Of a DNA stretch of 22,805 nucleotides, positions 14,445 through 21,113 are shown one piece after another; position 1 is the stretch's first letter, and every line of letters begins with the position of its first letter. The notes below the pieces were generated by a model. It did no database searches. It was not told where the DNA came from and saw nothing but the letters and a program-made list of their open reading frames with translations. The translations under genes and the position numbers were made by a program. The stretch lies in the NCBI GenBank assembly GCA_002451855.1, contig DKDS01000074.1:21791-44595 (forward strand). Direction: 5' to 3'. The stretch is from Ruminococcaceae bacterium UBA6842. Its GTDB lineage: Bacteria > Bacillota > Clostridia > Oscillospirales > Acutalibacteraceae.

Positions 14445-15671
14445 ATGGAAAACAATATTTTTTCTGCCGTTGTCTCGGAGAATAATATTTTAAGCGTCAA
14501 CGGCTCGGCTGTGAGCGACAGCGTAAAATTTGTTAAAATACATTTTTCGTTTCCTAAGACATGGGACGGTTTTACCAAAACAGTCACATTTAAGAATGCG
14601 GATATAAAATGCTCGGTGCTTCTCAACGAAAAGAATGAATTATGTACCGGGACAGATGAGTGCTACATACCGTTTGAGGTTTTAAAGATACCTGCGTTTA
14701 CATTTGCTGTTTACGGCATTTCTGAGGATCGAAAAGCCACAACCTCGTGGGCTACGATAAGAGTGCTTAAGGGTTGCGGAGCAGGGGACAAACCCTCTAA
14801 GCCTACGCCCACAGATTACGAACAGTTGATCTCGCTTTTAAACAATCCGCTTGCCAATCCGCTTACGGAAACGATTACTGGAATAAGTGTAGTAAAGGCG
14901 GAAGAAGTTTCGCCGACACCGCAGTATTTGAAAATTACAGTCGAGAACGAAGATGGCACGCAGCCGGAGGAACCCGTAAAGCTTTATATGTATGGGAGAA
15001 ACCTCATACCATATCCCTACGATATTTCAGAAAGCATTACCGTAAGCGGCATTACATTTACGGATAACGGAGATGGCACCATAACAGCCAACGGTACCGC
15101 AGAGGATAATATTGTGTATGCCTTTGAACCGCAAGAGAAAATCGTTATACCGAAAGGCACATATAGCTTCGGAGGTTGTCCTATTTACGGCGACGAGGAA
15201 ACAAATGCCGTCGTAATGGTAATGCACATAAACAACGAAATTGCACACACCGCATTTTGTGACGGAAAAGCTCTCTATGGCAAAATAAACACATCGGGAA
15301 CGCCGAGCTTTGAAATTTGGATAAATAAAGGGGTTGTTGCCGACAATCTTGTATTTAAGCCGCAGCTTGAAGCAGGTCAATGCGCTTACGACTACGAACC
15401 ATATAAACAGCCAAAAGCAATACTGATAGACCCCCGAAATCCCGAACCCGTATTATCGGAATTTCATCCGGCGTTTACATTGCTTTCCGAACAGGATGGT
15501 ATAAAAATCAGTTTTGAATATATCCTTAATCTCAATTCGGCAATGAGGAATATGTGGAAAATAATCAAAACTGATGCCGAAATAGCGGAACTGACGGCAA
15601 AAACAGTGAAACTGATGGCAGATGCGCTTGCAGTAGCCTTTAAACGAAACGAGGAAACATTTATAATATAA
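14445..15671 (+). CDS. Baseplate upper / receptor-binding-like tail protein
   Basis: A 408-aa protein with three visible parts. Residues 1-112 form a beta domain (SVNGSAVSDSVKFVKIHFSF, TWDGFTKTVTF, ECYIPFEVLKIPAFTFAVYG, TTSWATIRVLKGC) that I have seen at the N-terminus of Firmicutes phage BppU-like baseplate proteins. Residues about 186-320 run from NLIPYPYDIS through FTDNGDGTITANGTAED and IPKGTYSFGG to LEAGQCAYDYEPY, a layout typical of phage carbohydrate-binding-like domains. The C-terminal roughly 50 residues are a helix that could trimerise. It is the best candidate in the window for host recognition. Start ATG 14445 after AAAGGAG (14433-14439). Confidence 0.7.
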   Translation: MENNIFSAVVSENNILSVNGSAVSDSVKFVKIHFSFPKTWDGFTKTVTFKNADIKCSVLLNEKNELCTGTDECYIPFEVLKIPAFTFAVYGISEDRKATTSWATIRVLKGCGAGDKPSKPTPTDYEQLISLLNNPLANPLTETITGISVVKAEEVSPTPQYLKITVENEDGTQPEEPVKLYMYGRNLIPYPYDISESITVSGITFTDNGDGTITANGTAEDNIVYAFEPQEKIVIPKGTYSFGGCPIYGDEETNAVVMVMHINNEIAHTAFCDGKALYGKINTSGTPSFEIWINKGVVADNLVFKPQLEAGQCAYDYEPYKQPKAILIDPRNPEPVLSEFHPAFTLLSEQDGIKISFEYILNLNSAMRNMWKIIKTDAEIAELTAKTVKLMADALAVAFKRNEETFII

Positions 15672-15683
15672 TGAGGTGATTTA

Positions 15684-16199
15684 TTGTATAAAGAAAGTGA
15701 TATAGACCGTATAAGCGCCGAATTTGAACCGCTTATCAAGCATTACGCGCGCAAATGCCGCAGCGAAGTAGAACAGCAGGAAATGGAAGCCGAGCTTTGG
15801 AGGTTTCTGTGGGATCTTATAAAGTCGGGCAAGGCAATCTCGCAAAGATACATCGCGGTCTCGGTAAGAAACAGATATATTTGGTATTCTACAAAGGTTC
15901 AAAAGAAATATGCGGCCGAAGTAGAACTTAAAGATTATAACGGGTTCCACGAAGATGATGATTTTGTTGAAAAAATCGCAATGCGTGATTTACTTGACAA
16001 ACTCGGTATAAAACAACGGAAAGCCGTTTATCTGCGGCATGTAAGCGGATTGACCTTTGCGGAAATAGCTAAGAAACAAAAATGCACACGGCAGGCGGTT
16101 TACGGTTTAGAAAAAAGAGGGATTGAAAAACTGCGCAAAATGCTTGAAGATGACTATGAGCACATCCGGAAGTCGCAAATAAAACAGGAGAATGAATAA
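15684..16199 (+). CDS. Sigma-70-like (region 2/region 4) regulatory protein
   Basis: A 171-aa protein starting at TTG 15684 after GAGGTGA (15673-15679). The N-terminal half (EFEPLIKHYARKCRSEVEQQEMEAELWRFLWDLIK onward, to about 75) resembles sigma region 2. The C-terminal half (LDKLGIKQRKAVYLRHVSGLTFAEIAKKQKCTRQAVYGLEKRGIEKLRKML, 105-154) is a clear sigma region 4 helix-turn-helix. The size is like small extracytoplasmic-function or TcdR/UviA-type sigma factors. Its stop overlaps the ATG of the next gene by one base, so it is the first gene of the lysis block. It may direct late or lysis transcription, or act as an activator in the manner of phage late regulators. No target promoter is evident in the window. 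Confidence 0.75.
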   Translation: MYKESDIDRISAEFEPLIKHYARKCRSEVEQQEMEAELWRFLWDLIKSGKAISQRYIAVSVRNRYIWYSTKVQKKYAAEVELKDYNGFHEDDDFVEKIAMRDLLDKLGIKQRKAVYLRHVSGLTFAEIAKKQKCTRQAVYGLEKRGIEKLRKMLEDDYEHIRKSQIKQENE

Positions 16200-16471
16200 T
16201 GAGTGAAGCTTTAATATCCGCCGGTGCCGCAATAGCGGTCGGTTTACTGTCGCTTATAGGCGTGATTATAACAAACAGCAGGTCGAACAACAAAATGCAA
16301 AGCAGTATGAAGACCGCTCAGGCGGTAACTGACGAACAAATAAAAGAGCTTACAAGGGAAGTCAGGCTACATAATAATTTTGCTCAGCGTATACCTGTTC
16401 TCGAAGAACAGGTAAGGGTAGTTAATCACAGAGTAGCCGACCTTGAAGAAATACACAAACCAAATAAATAA
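16199..16471 (+). CDS. One-TM coiled-coil protein of the lysis block (holin-associated, XhlA-like layout)
   Basis: A 90-aa protein with a single hydrophobic segment (about residues 7-26, ISAGAAIAVGLLSLIGVIIT), a short polar linker, and a C-terminal coiled coil with the recurring phage motif EVRLHNNFAQRIPVLEEQVRVVNHRVADLE (54-83). Proteins of this build occur beside holins and endolysins in many Firmicutes prophages and are thought to act as holins or holin partners. It starts at ATG 16199 with CAGGAG upstream and is followed by the endolysin after 17 nt. Topology and role are inferred. Confidence 0.75.
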   Translation: MSEALISAGAAIAVGLLSLIGVIITNSRSNNKMQSSMKTAQAVTDEQIKELTREVRLHNNFAQRIPVLEEQVRVVNHRVADLEEIHKPNK

Positions 16472-16488
16472 TAACGGAGGAAACAAAA

Positions 16489-17391
16489 ATGTTTAAAGGA
16501 ATTGATGTATCGGTATATCAGGGAGATATAGATTGGGAAAGAGTGAAACCGCATATAGATTTTGCGATACTGCGTATAGGTCTCGGAGACGATATACCGT
16601 CACAGGATGACGCAAAATTCGAACGCAATTATGCCGAGTGCGTAAGGCTTGGTATTCCGTTTGCGGTATACTTTTTCTCATATGCCGTTAATAAAGCAAA
16701 GGTACAGTCGGAGATAGCGCATATTAAAAGATTGCTCGAAGGCAAAACAATAAACGCACCCGTCTACATAGATGTAGAAAATACAAGAGGTCTCGACTGG
16801 CGTACAATTTCAAACGCGGATATGCTTAGTATTATGCAGGAGTTCAATACTCAGCTTAATACGCTCGGTTATAAAATGGGTATTTATTCATCCCGTTCGG
16901 CGTTTTGGAACGAGAAAATGTCGGATCTGTGGTATGACAATGTAAGCAAGTGGGTAGCCGAATACGGCGATAAGGTAAACGATTTCAACCGTACATACGA
17001 TATTTGGCAGCACACCTCAAAGGGTGCGATAGACGGCATAAACGGCAATGTTGATATGAATGTGATGTACAATAACATATTTTCATTCGAACAGGCGCCG
17101 TCGGTCAAATCAAACGAGCAGCTTGCTGATGAAGTAATAAACGGCAAGTGGGGGAACGGTGCCGACCGCAAAAACCGTCTTACCGCTGCAGGATATAACT
17201 ATGAAGCGGTACAGGCGATTGTTAATGAAAGACTGGGGAAAAGCAGTCTTAAGTCTCTTGACGAAATTGCCCGAGAGGTTGTCCGCGGTAAATGGGGCAA
17301 CGGTTCAGAAAGAGTCAAGAGGCTTATCGCTGCGGGCTACGACGCAAAAGCCGTACAGAGCAGAGTAAACAATCTGATGAAAAAGGGGTGA
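16489..17391 (+). CDS. Endolysin: GH25 lysozyme with two CW_7 wall-binding repeats
   Basis: A 300-aa muramidase that hydrolyses peptidoglycan at lysis. The catalytic domain (1 to about 200) has the GH25 signatures GIDVSVYQGDIDW (D6), PVYIDVEN with D95 and E97, YKMGIYSSRSAFW and IDGINGNVDMN (D182, D189). Two CW_7 repeats follow at about 207-246 and 255-294, each with a GKWGNG motif and an RLxAAGYxxxAVQ stretch. The two-repeat arrangement resembles Cpl-7-type cell-wall binding. There is no signal peptide, so release depends on the holin. A strong CGGAGG (16475-16480) precedes ATG 16489. The holin ATG follows 5 nt after its stop. Confidence 0.95.
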   Translation: MFKGIDVSVYQGDIDWERVKPHIDFAILRIGLGDDIPSQDDAKFERNYAECVRLGIPFAVYFFSYAVNKAKVQSEIAHIKRLLEGKTINAPVYIDVENTRGLDWRTISNADMLSIMQEFNTQLNTLGYKMGIYSSRSAFWNEKMSDLWYDNVSKWVAEYGDKVNDFNRTYDIWQHTSKGAIDGINGNVDMNVMYNNIFSFEQAPSVKSNEQLADEVINGKWGNGADRKNRLTAAGYNYEAVQAIVNERLGKSSLKSLDEIAREVVRGKWGNGSERVKRLIAAGYDAKAVQSRVNNLMKKG

Positions 17392-17396
17392 ATAAA

Positions 17397-17603
17397 ATGT
17401 CAAAGGCAAAGTTTTTGAAGTGGGTCAAAGCCGCCGGCGTCCGTGCGATTAAAACGGTAGCACAGACGGCCGCCGCAACAATCGGCACCTCGGCTATGAT
17501 AAGCCAAGTCGATTGGAAGCTTGTGGTTTCCGCCGCACTTCTTTCCGGCTTGCTTTCGGTCCTTACCTCAGTCGGAGGTTTGCCGGAAGTAAAAGAAAAT
17601 TAG
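17397..17603 (+). CDS. Holin, r1t-like
   Basis: A 68-aa membrane protein with the r1t-type holin pattern: basic N-terminus (SKAKFLKWVKAAGVRAIKTVAQT), a first small-residue hydrophobic stretch (AAATIGTSAMI), VDWKLVVSAALLSGLLSVLTSV as the second membrane helix, and the closing GGLPEVKEN. It makes the membrane lesion that releases the endolysin. I start at ATG 17397 after GGGGTGA (17385-17391); the longer open frame from 17292 begins inside the endolysin gene. It is the last phage gene and is followed by a terminator. The endolysin-then-holin order is the reverse of the most common one. Confidence 0.9.
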   Translation: MSKAKFLKWVKAAGVRAIKTVAQTAAATIGTSAMISQVDWKLVVSAALLSGLLSVLTSVGGLPEVKEN

Positions 17604-17628
17604 CAAACATAATAAATTAAGCAAAAGT

Positions 17629-17677
17629 ATCGCCTACCGCAGAGTTTAAACCTTACGGTAGGCGATTTATTTTTTCG
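17629..17677 (+). terminator. Terminator of the prophage late operon
   Basis: ATCGCCTACCG (17629-17639) and CGGTAGGCGAT (17656-17666) form a perfect 11-bp stem around a 16-nt loop, followed by TTATTTTTT (17667-17675). It lies 26 nt after the holin stop and should end late transcription before the convergent tRNA genes. Confidence 0.9.
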
Positions 17678-17699
17678 TGTGAAATTTCGTGTGAAATTT
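17676..17699. repeat. Tandem 12-bp direct repeat (candidate attachment-site arm sites)
   Basis: CGTGTGAAATTT occurs twice head to tail (17676-17687 and 17688-17699). A second pair of 7-bp direct repeats, GCAATAT, lies at 17713-17719 and 17733-17739, 20 bp apart. The stretch is non-coding and sits between the last phage gene and the tRNA 3' end, where arm-type integrase-binding repeats of an attachment site are expected. The role is inferred. Confidence 0.5.
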
Positions 17700-17776
17700 T
17701 TGTTTTTTGTGTGCAATATTGGTATTGTTTTAGCAATATAAAAATATTTTCGGAAACGCTTGAAAGCCGCATAAAT

Positions 17777-17811
17777 AAAAGAAAAGTCGCTATATAAGCG
17801 ACTTTTCTTTT
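17777..17811 (-). terminator. Terminator of the tRNA-Ser operon (also symmetrical)
   Basis: A perfect 15-bp inverted repeat, AAAAGAAAAGTCGCT (17777-17791) and AGCGACTTTTCTTTT (17797-17811), around ATATA. On the - strand it follows directly after the tRNA CCA end and ends in a T-rich tract, as expected for a tRNA terminator. It is nearly symmetrical and can also stop transcription from the phage side. Confidence 0.85.
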
Positions 17812-17901
17812 GGCGGAGTAGGAGAGACTCGAACTCTCGCGCCGGTTACCCGACCTACACCCTTAGCAGGGGTGCCTCGTCACCAACTTGAGTACTACTC
17901 C
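17811..17901 (-). tRNA. tRNA-Ser(GCU)
   Basis: Read on the - strand, the acceptor GGAGTAG pairs with CTACTCC, followed by the discriminator G and an encoded CCA (17813-17811). The anticodon stem CACCC/GGGTG carries loop CTGCTAA with anticodon GCT (plus-strand 17865-17867). A long variable arm (GTCGG...CCGGC) marks a class II serine tRNA, and the T arm is GAGAG-TTCGAGT-CTCTC. The 3' end faces the prophage, making this gene the likely integration target. Confidence 0.95.
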
Positions 17902-17922
17902 GGATGATGTGAATATTTTATA

Positions 17923-18010
17923 TGGCGGAGAGGATGGGATTCGAACCCATGTGCCTTTTGGGCAAACGGTTTTCAAGACCGCCTCGTTATGACCGCTTCG
18001 ATACCTCTCC
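17923..18010 (-). tRNA. tRNA-Ser(UGA)
   Basis: On the - strand, acceptor GGAGAGG pairs with CCTCTCC and the gene ends in an encoded CCA (17925-17923). The anticodon loop within CGGTCTTGAAAACCG gives TGA (plus-strand 17973-17975), the variable arm is long (TGCCCAAAAGGCA), and the T arm is ATGGG-TTCGAAT-CCCAT. It is transcribed first in a two-tRNA operon, 21 nt before tRNA-Ser(GCU). Confidence 0.95.
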
Positions 18011-18029
18011 GTTTTTACAAGACTTGTAT

Positions 18030-18058
18030 ATTTTATCATACCGATTTACAAAAGTCAA
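18030..18058 (-). promoter_or_regulatory. Promoter of the tRNA-Ser operon
   Basis: On the - strand TTGACT (18058-18053) and TAAAAT (18035-18030) are separated by exactly 17 bp, about 20 bp upstream of the tRNA-Ser(UGA) 5' end. Each hexamer matches the sigma-A consensus at five of six bases. Confidence 0.75.
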
Positions 18059-18110
18059 TAAAAAACTCTTATATAGCCCTAAATTTTATTTTTTACCGCT
18101 TTGAATAAAG

Positions 18111-18134
18111 AAAGCCGCCCGTAAGGACGGCTTT
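18111..18134 (-). terminator. Terminator after lysC
   Basis: AAAGCCG and CGGCTTT flank a short inner stem and a GTAA/TTAC loop, with one C-A mismatch. On the - strand the stem is followed by the T-rich CTTTATT. It lies 26 nt after the lysC stop and closes the pheB-hom-lysC operon. Confidence 0.75.
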
Positions 18135-18160
18135 TATTCTCGCTTACCTAACCTGTAAAA

Positions 18161-18631
18161 TCAGTTTATAAATGCGTCGTGCACAACCTTTACGGCCTTG
18201 TCGGCGTATTCGGCGTCTATAAGCACGGAAATTTTAATTTCGCTTGTCGATATCATACGGATGTTGATTCCGGCGTCGTAAAGCGCCTCAAACATCTTTG
18301 AAGCAACTCCGGGGTGGCTTTCCATTCCTGCGCCCACAACCGAAATCTTGGCAATGGTTTCGTCCTTGGTAAGCTCCTTGTAATTAAGGCTGTCCTTGAG
18401 AGAAGCCAATGAGTCCATAGCGGTTTTGGCGTCACTTTTCGGAGCGGAAAATGTTATATCCTTTGTGCTGTCTCTGCCGACGGACTGGAGAATTATGTCC
18501 ACATTTATTTTTTGTTGTGCCAACTTGTTAAAAATCTTAAATGCAATTCCGGGAGTATCCTTTAGTCCCACAACCGATACGGTGGCTACATTACAGTCCT
18601 TTGCTACTCCTCTTATTAACGTCTTTTCCAT
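18161..18631 (-). CDS. lysC: Aspartokinase beta subunit from internal start (in frame within lysC)
   Basis: Met247 of the aspartokinase (ATG at 18631-18629) is preceded on the - strand by AAAGGAG (18647-18641) with 9 nt of spacing, a full-strength Shine-Dalgarno inside a coding sequence. Initiation there gives a 156-aa protein (MEKTLIRGVAKDCNVATVSV onward) that consists of just the two ACT domains. In B. subtilis, aspartokinase II is an alpha2-beta2 enzyme whose beta subunit arises from an in-phase internal start at the corresponding place. Conservation of the position and the strong site argue for real use, but it is inferred here. Confidence 0.7.
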   Translation of the reverse strand: MEKTLIRGVAKDCNVATVSVVGLKDTPGIAFKIFNKLAQQKINVDIILQSVGRDSTKDITFSAPKSDAKTAMDSLASLKDSLNYKELTKDETIAKISVVGAGMESHPGVASKMFEALYDAGINIRMISTSEIKISVLIDAEYADKAVKVVHDAFIN

Positions 18632-19369
18632 TTTTACAGTCTCCTTTACGATAGTTCCCGGTTTGTTTTCAAGGCTTGAAAGAACCTCAAGCTCAACATT
18701 ATATTTCTTTGCCATTTCAACCGAGCGGTTGTTCAGTACCTGTGCTCCCAGAGTTGCAAGCTCAAGCATTTCGTCATAGGTTATGGCGTCCATTTTCTTT
18801 GCGTTGCTTACCTTGCGCGGGTCGGCGGTGTAAACGCCGTCCACATCGGTATAGATCTGGCACTTATCCGCATTCATCGATGCGGCTATCGCAACCGCGC
18901 TTGTATCGGAGCCGCCCCGTCCCAAGGTTGTAATATCGTCATATTTATTTATCCCCTGGAAGCCCGCGACAATTACAATATTGCGCTTTGCTATTTCGTT
19001 GCGTATGCGTTCGGCGTTAACCTTTTTTATTCTTGCAATGCCGTGGTTTGAATCGGTTGCAAAGCCTGCCTGCCAGCCGAGCAGGGATATAACGGGAAAT
19101 CCGAGCTTTTCAATAGCCATAGCAAGCAGGGCAACGGATATTTGCTCGCCTGCGGACAAAAGCATATCAAGCTCGCGCTTGGAGGCGCCGTCCGGATTGA
19201 TTTCGTTTGCCTTTTCTATCAAATCGTCGGTTGTGTCGCCCTGCGCTGACACAACTACGACAACACTGTTACCCTTTTTGTAATCGTCTATAATTATATT
19301 GGCGACATTGAAGACCCTCTCGGCATTTGCGACGGAGGAACCGCCGAATTTTTTTACGATTAATGACAT
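18161..19369 (-). CDS. lysC: Aspartokinase, B. subtilis aspartokinase II type
   Basis: This enzyme phosphorylates aspartate, the first step to lysine, threonine, methionine and diaminopimelate. The 402-aa protein has the kinase signatures KFGGSS (7-12), TTLGRGGSDTSAVA (147-160) and TDVDGVYTADPR (174-185). Two C-terminal ACT domains (about 262-335 and 341-402, the second with GAGMESHPGVASKMFEAL and IRMISTSEIKISVLI) are for feedback control, in this subclass usually by lysine and/or threonine. It starts at ATG 19369 behind AGGGGGT, 5 nt after the hom stop. An internal ATG at codon 247 has its own ribosome-binding site (see separate entry), as in B. subtilis aspartokinase II, whose beta subunit is the regulatory part. 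Confidence 0.95.
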   Translation of the reverse strand: MSLIVKKFGGSSVANAERVFNVANIIIDDYKKGNSVVVVVSAQGDTTDDLIEKANEINPDGASKRELDMLLSAGEQISVALLAMAIEKLGFPVISLLGWQAGFATDSNHGIARIKKVNAERIRNEIAKRNIVIVAGFQGINKYDDITTLGRGGSDTSAVAIAASMNADKCQIYTDVDGVYTADPRKVSNAKKMDAITYDEMLELATLGAQVLNNRSVEMAKKYNVELEVLSSLENKPGTIVKETVKMEKTLIRGVAKDCNVATVSVVGLKDTPGIAFKIFNKLAQQKINVDIILQSVGRDSTKDITFSAPKSDAKTAMDSLASLKDSLNYKELTKDETIAKISVVGAGMESHPGVASKMFEALYDAGINIRMISTSEIKISVLIDAEYADKAVKVVHDAFIN

Positions 19370-19374
19370 TTGAT

Positions 19375-20613
19375 TTACCCCCTGAGTCCTAATGTATGAA
19401 GAACCTTGACTGACTTTGCCGAGCTTATGCTCTTAAGCTTTTCTCTTGTAACGCTTTCGGGCTGATTTTCGGTAAGAAACGCTATATCGCCGCGATATTT
19501 GTTTTTAACGCAGGAAACGCCCGGAAAAGCGGCTTCAAACTGTTTTTCAAGCTCGCTGAAGCTGTCGGACGATATGCGCGCATAAAGCACGGTCGGCTCG
19601 TCCGCCGAGTTATCCACATAGTCCTTTTCGCCGTCTTCCCAAAACAGGTATTTGCGGTTTTCAAGATGCTTTACACAGTCGATAACATCCGCTGCGACAG
19701 CGCTTGCTGTGGCGTTCTTGCCTGCGCCCTTGCCGTAGAACATAACATCGCCTGTCTGGTCGCCCGTAATCATAATTGCGTTGAATACGCCGTTTACATC
19801 GGAAAGTATGCAGTCACGGCTTACAAGCGTAGGTCTTACGGTTGCGGTTATCTTGCCGCCCTCAAGCCTTTTTGCGTGACCGATAAGCTTTACAACGCAG
19901 TTAAAGCTTTCTGCCGACTCAACATCGTCAAGTGTAATATCGGTTATACCCTCTGTCGCTACCTGTTCGGGATAAACATGCTTTCCGAAGCCAAGCGCGG
20001 CAAGTATGCATATTTTGCGGCAGGCGTCGTGACCCTCAATATCGGCGGCGGGATTTTTCTCGGCAAAGCCTTTTTTCTGTGCCAAGGAAAGCGCGGTGTC
20101 AAAGTCCATATTGTCTACTATCATTTTATTTAAAATGTAGTTAGTTGTTCCGTTTAATATGCCGGAAATTTCGGTTATTTCATTTGCGGCAAGGCATTGA
20201 GCCATAGGACGCAGAACAGGTATTCCGCCGCCCACGCTTGCCTCAAACAGAAAATTAACATTATTTTCTTCCGCAATCCTTAAAAGCTCGGCGCCCTTTG
20301 CGGCAACAAGCTCTTTATTTGAGGTGACAACGCTTTTGCCGGCGGAAAGACAGCTTTTTACAAAATCGTAAGCCGGATTTATGCCGCCCATAACCTCAAC
20401 CACAACACGGACATCCTTATCGTTAAGAATATCGCTGAAATTTTTTGTAAATCTGTCGGAATACGAAAGTCCCTCAAATTCACGCAAATCGAGAATATAT
20501 TTTATATTTACAGGGGTGTGAGCGCCCTTTGTTATGCGGTCCGAATGATACATAAGTATCTCGGCAACGCCCGAGCCTACAACGCCGTGACCCATTATTG
20601 CTACATCAATCAT
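19375..20613 (-). CDS. hom: Homoserine dehydrogenase
   Basis: This enzyme reduces aspartate semialdehyde to homoserine for threonine and methionine synthesis. The 412-aa protein has the nucleotide-binding GHGVVGSG (8-15), TSNKELVA (97-104, K100), EASVGGGIPV (124-133), GILNGTTNYIL (151-161) and the catalytic region PAADIEGHDACRK (188-200). A C-terminal ACT-like domain (about 341-410) suggests feedback regulation, commonly by threonine. ATG 20613 overlaps the TGA of the upstream pheB-like gene, with GGAGGT in the last pheB codons, so the two are coupled. The stop lies 5 nt before lysC, giving the operon pheB-hom-lysC. Confidence 0.97.
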   Translation of the reverse strand: MIDVAIMGHGVVGSGVAEILMYHSDRITKGAHTPVNIKYILDLREFEGLSYSDRFTKNFSDILNDKDVRVVVEVMGGINPAYDFVKSCLSAGKSVVTSNKELVAAKGAELLRIAEENNVNFLFEASVGGGIPVLRPMAQCLAANEITEISGILNGTTNYILNKMIVDNMDFDTALSLAQKKGFAEKNPAADIEGHDACRKICILAALGFGKHVYPEQVATEGITDITLDDVESAESFNCVVKLIGHAKRLEGGKITATVRPTLVSRDCILSDVNGVFNAIMITGDQTGDVMFYGKGAGKNATASAVAADVIDCVKHLENRKYLFWEDGEKDYVDNSADEPTVLYARISSDSFSELEKQFEAAFPGVSCVKNKYRGDIAFLTENQPESVTREKLKSISSAKSVKVLHTLGLRG

Positions 20614-21053
20614 TGTTTACCTCCGTCTATTCGTTTAACGGAAATTACTCCGTCTACCTTCGTAAGTCTTTCAAGCAGTTCTTCGGGAGTAATATCCGCC
20701 GCCGCAAGGCTTACGGTTATCGCAACCGCGGCAGTGCCGTTTTCCGGCAGACCCTGATTAAGCGTAATTATATTCGCGCCGCACTTATAAAGAGCCGCGG
20801 TAAGAGCCGAAAAAACACCCGCCCTGTCGGACAGAACCGCGCTTAAATTCAGCGAGCTTACATTGCCTGCCGAATATTTGAAAACAAAATCCTTATACTT
20901 ATAAAAGGCGCTTCTTGAAATTCCTGCCATTTTTGCCGCTTTTGCGGCGCTGGTGGCTTTTCCGAGGCTTAAAAGCTCCTTTGCGTAGATTACGCTTTCA
21001 AATACGGGGGGCAGAACCTTTGAATTTATAAGAAGGTATCTTTCAGTTTCCAT
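20610..21053 (-). CDS. pheB: ACT-domain protein, PheB-like (UPF0735)
   Basis: A 147-aa protein. The N-terminal part has a short conserved start (ERYLLINSKVLPPVFESVIYAKELL) and a helix-turn-helix-like stretch (KATSAAKAAKMAGISRSAFYKYKDFVF, 32-58). The C-terminal part (about 66-143) is an ACT domain, SLNLSAVLSDRAGVFSALTAALYKCGANIITLNQ onward. This matches the B. subtilis PheB family. I start at ATG 21053 behind GGAGGA (21064-21059); an earlier in-frame start at 21098 has no such site and would sit just below the promoter's -10. The reaction is not established: PheB-like proteins were linked to aromatic metabolism by context, while here the neighbours are aspartate-family genes, so an amino-acid-sensing regulatory role is more likely. 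Confidence 0.88.
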   Translation of the reverse strand: METERYLLINSKVLPPVFESVIYAKELLSLGKATSAAKAAKMAGISRSAFYKYKDFVFKYSAGNVSSLNLSAVLSDRAGVFSALTAALYKCGANIITLNQGLPENGTAAVAITVSLAAADITPEELLERLTKVDGVISVKRIDGGKQ

Positions 21054-21084
21054 ATTGTCCTCCACACACGAACTGTTGTACTCT

Positions 21085-21113
21085 ATTATAGTACACATTT
21101 TGCATTAAATCAA
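21085..21113 (-). promoter_or_regulatory. Promoter of the pheB-hom-lysC operon, with overlapping palindrome
   Basis: On the - strand TTGATT (21113-21108) and a perfect TATAAT (21090-21085) are 17 bp apart. The inverted repeat TGTAC (21077-21081) / GTACA (21091-21095) with a 9-bp spacer covers the -10 box and could be an operator. The regulator is not known; no T-box or lysine riboswitch is visible in the short leader. Confidence 0.8.

Larger units (their letters stand above)
1..17810 (+). mobile_element. Right-hand (late) part of an integrated siphophage genome
   Basis: An unbroken + strand run of packaging, head, tail, tail-tip and lysis genes in canonical HK97-like siphophage order ends next to a tRNA-Ser gene on the opposite strand. 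The left edge of the window cuts the small terminase gene, and the early, replication, repressor and integrase genes are not visible. The right boundary is approximate: the last phage gene ends at 17603 and the tRNA 3' end is at 17811. The late genes are intact, with no in-frame stops, frameshifts (other than the programmed one) or insertion sequences, so this half of the prophage could be functional. Whether the whole element is inducible cannot be judged. Confidence 0.9.

Noticed and set aside
16489..17391. Internal start making a free CW_7 wall-binding fragment, as reported for some clostridial endolysins
   Set aside because: No start codon with a Shine-Dalgarno is seen between the catalytic domain and the repeats.
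17922..18104. Open frame of 60 codons over the second tRNA
   Set aside because: It is formed by the complement of tRNA-Ser(UGA) and its flank; no ribosome-binding site and no protein-like character.
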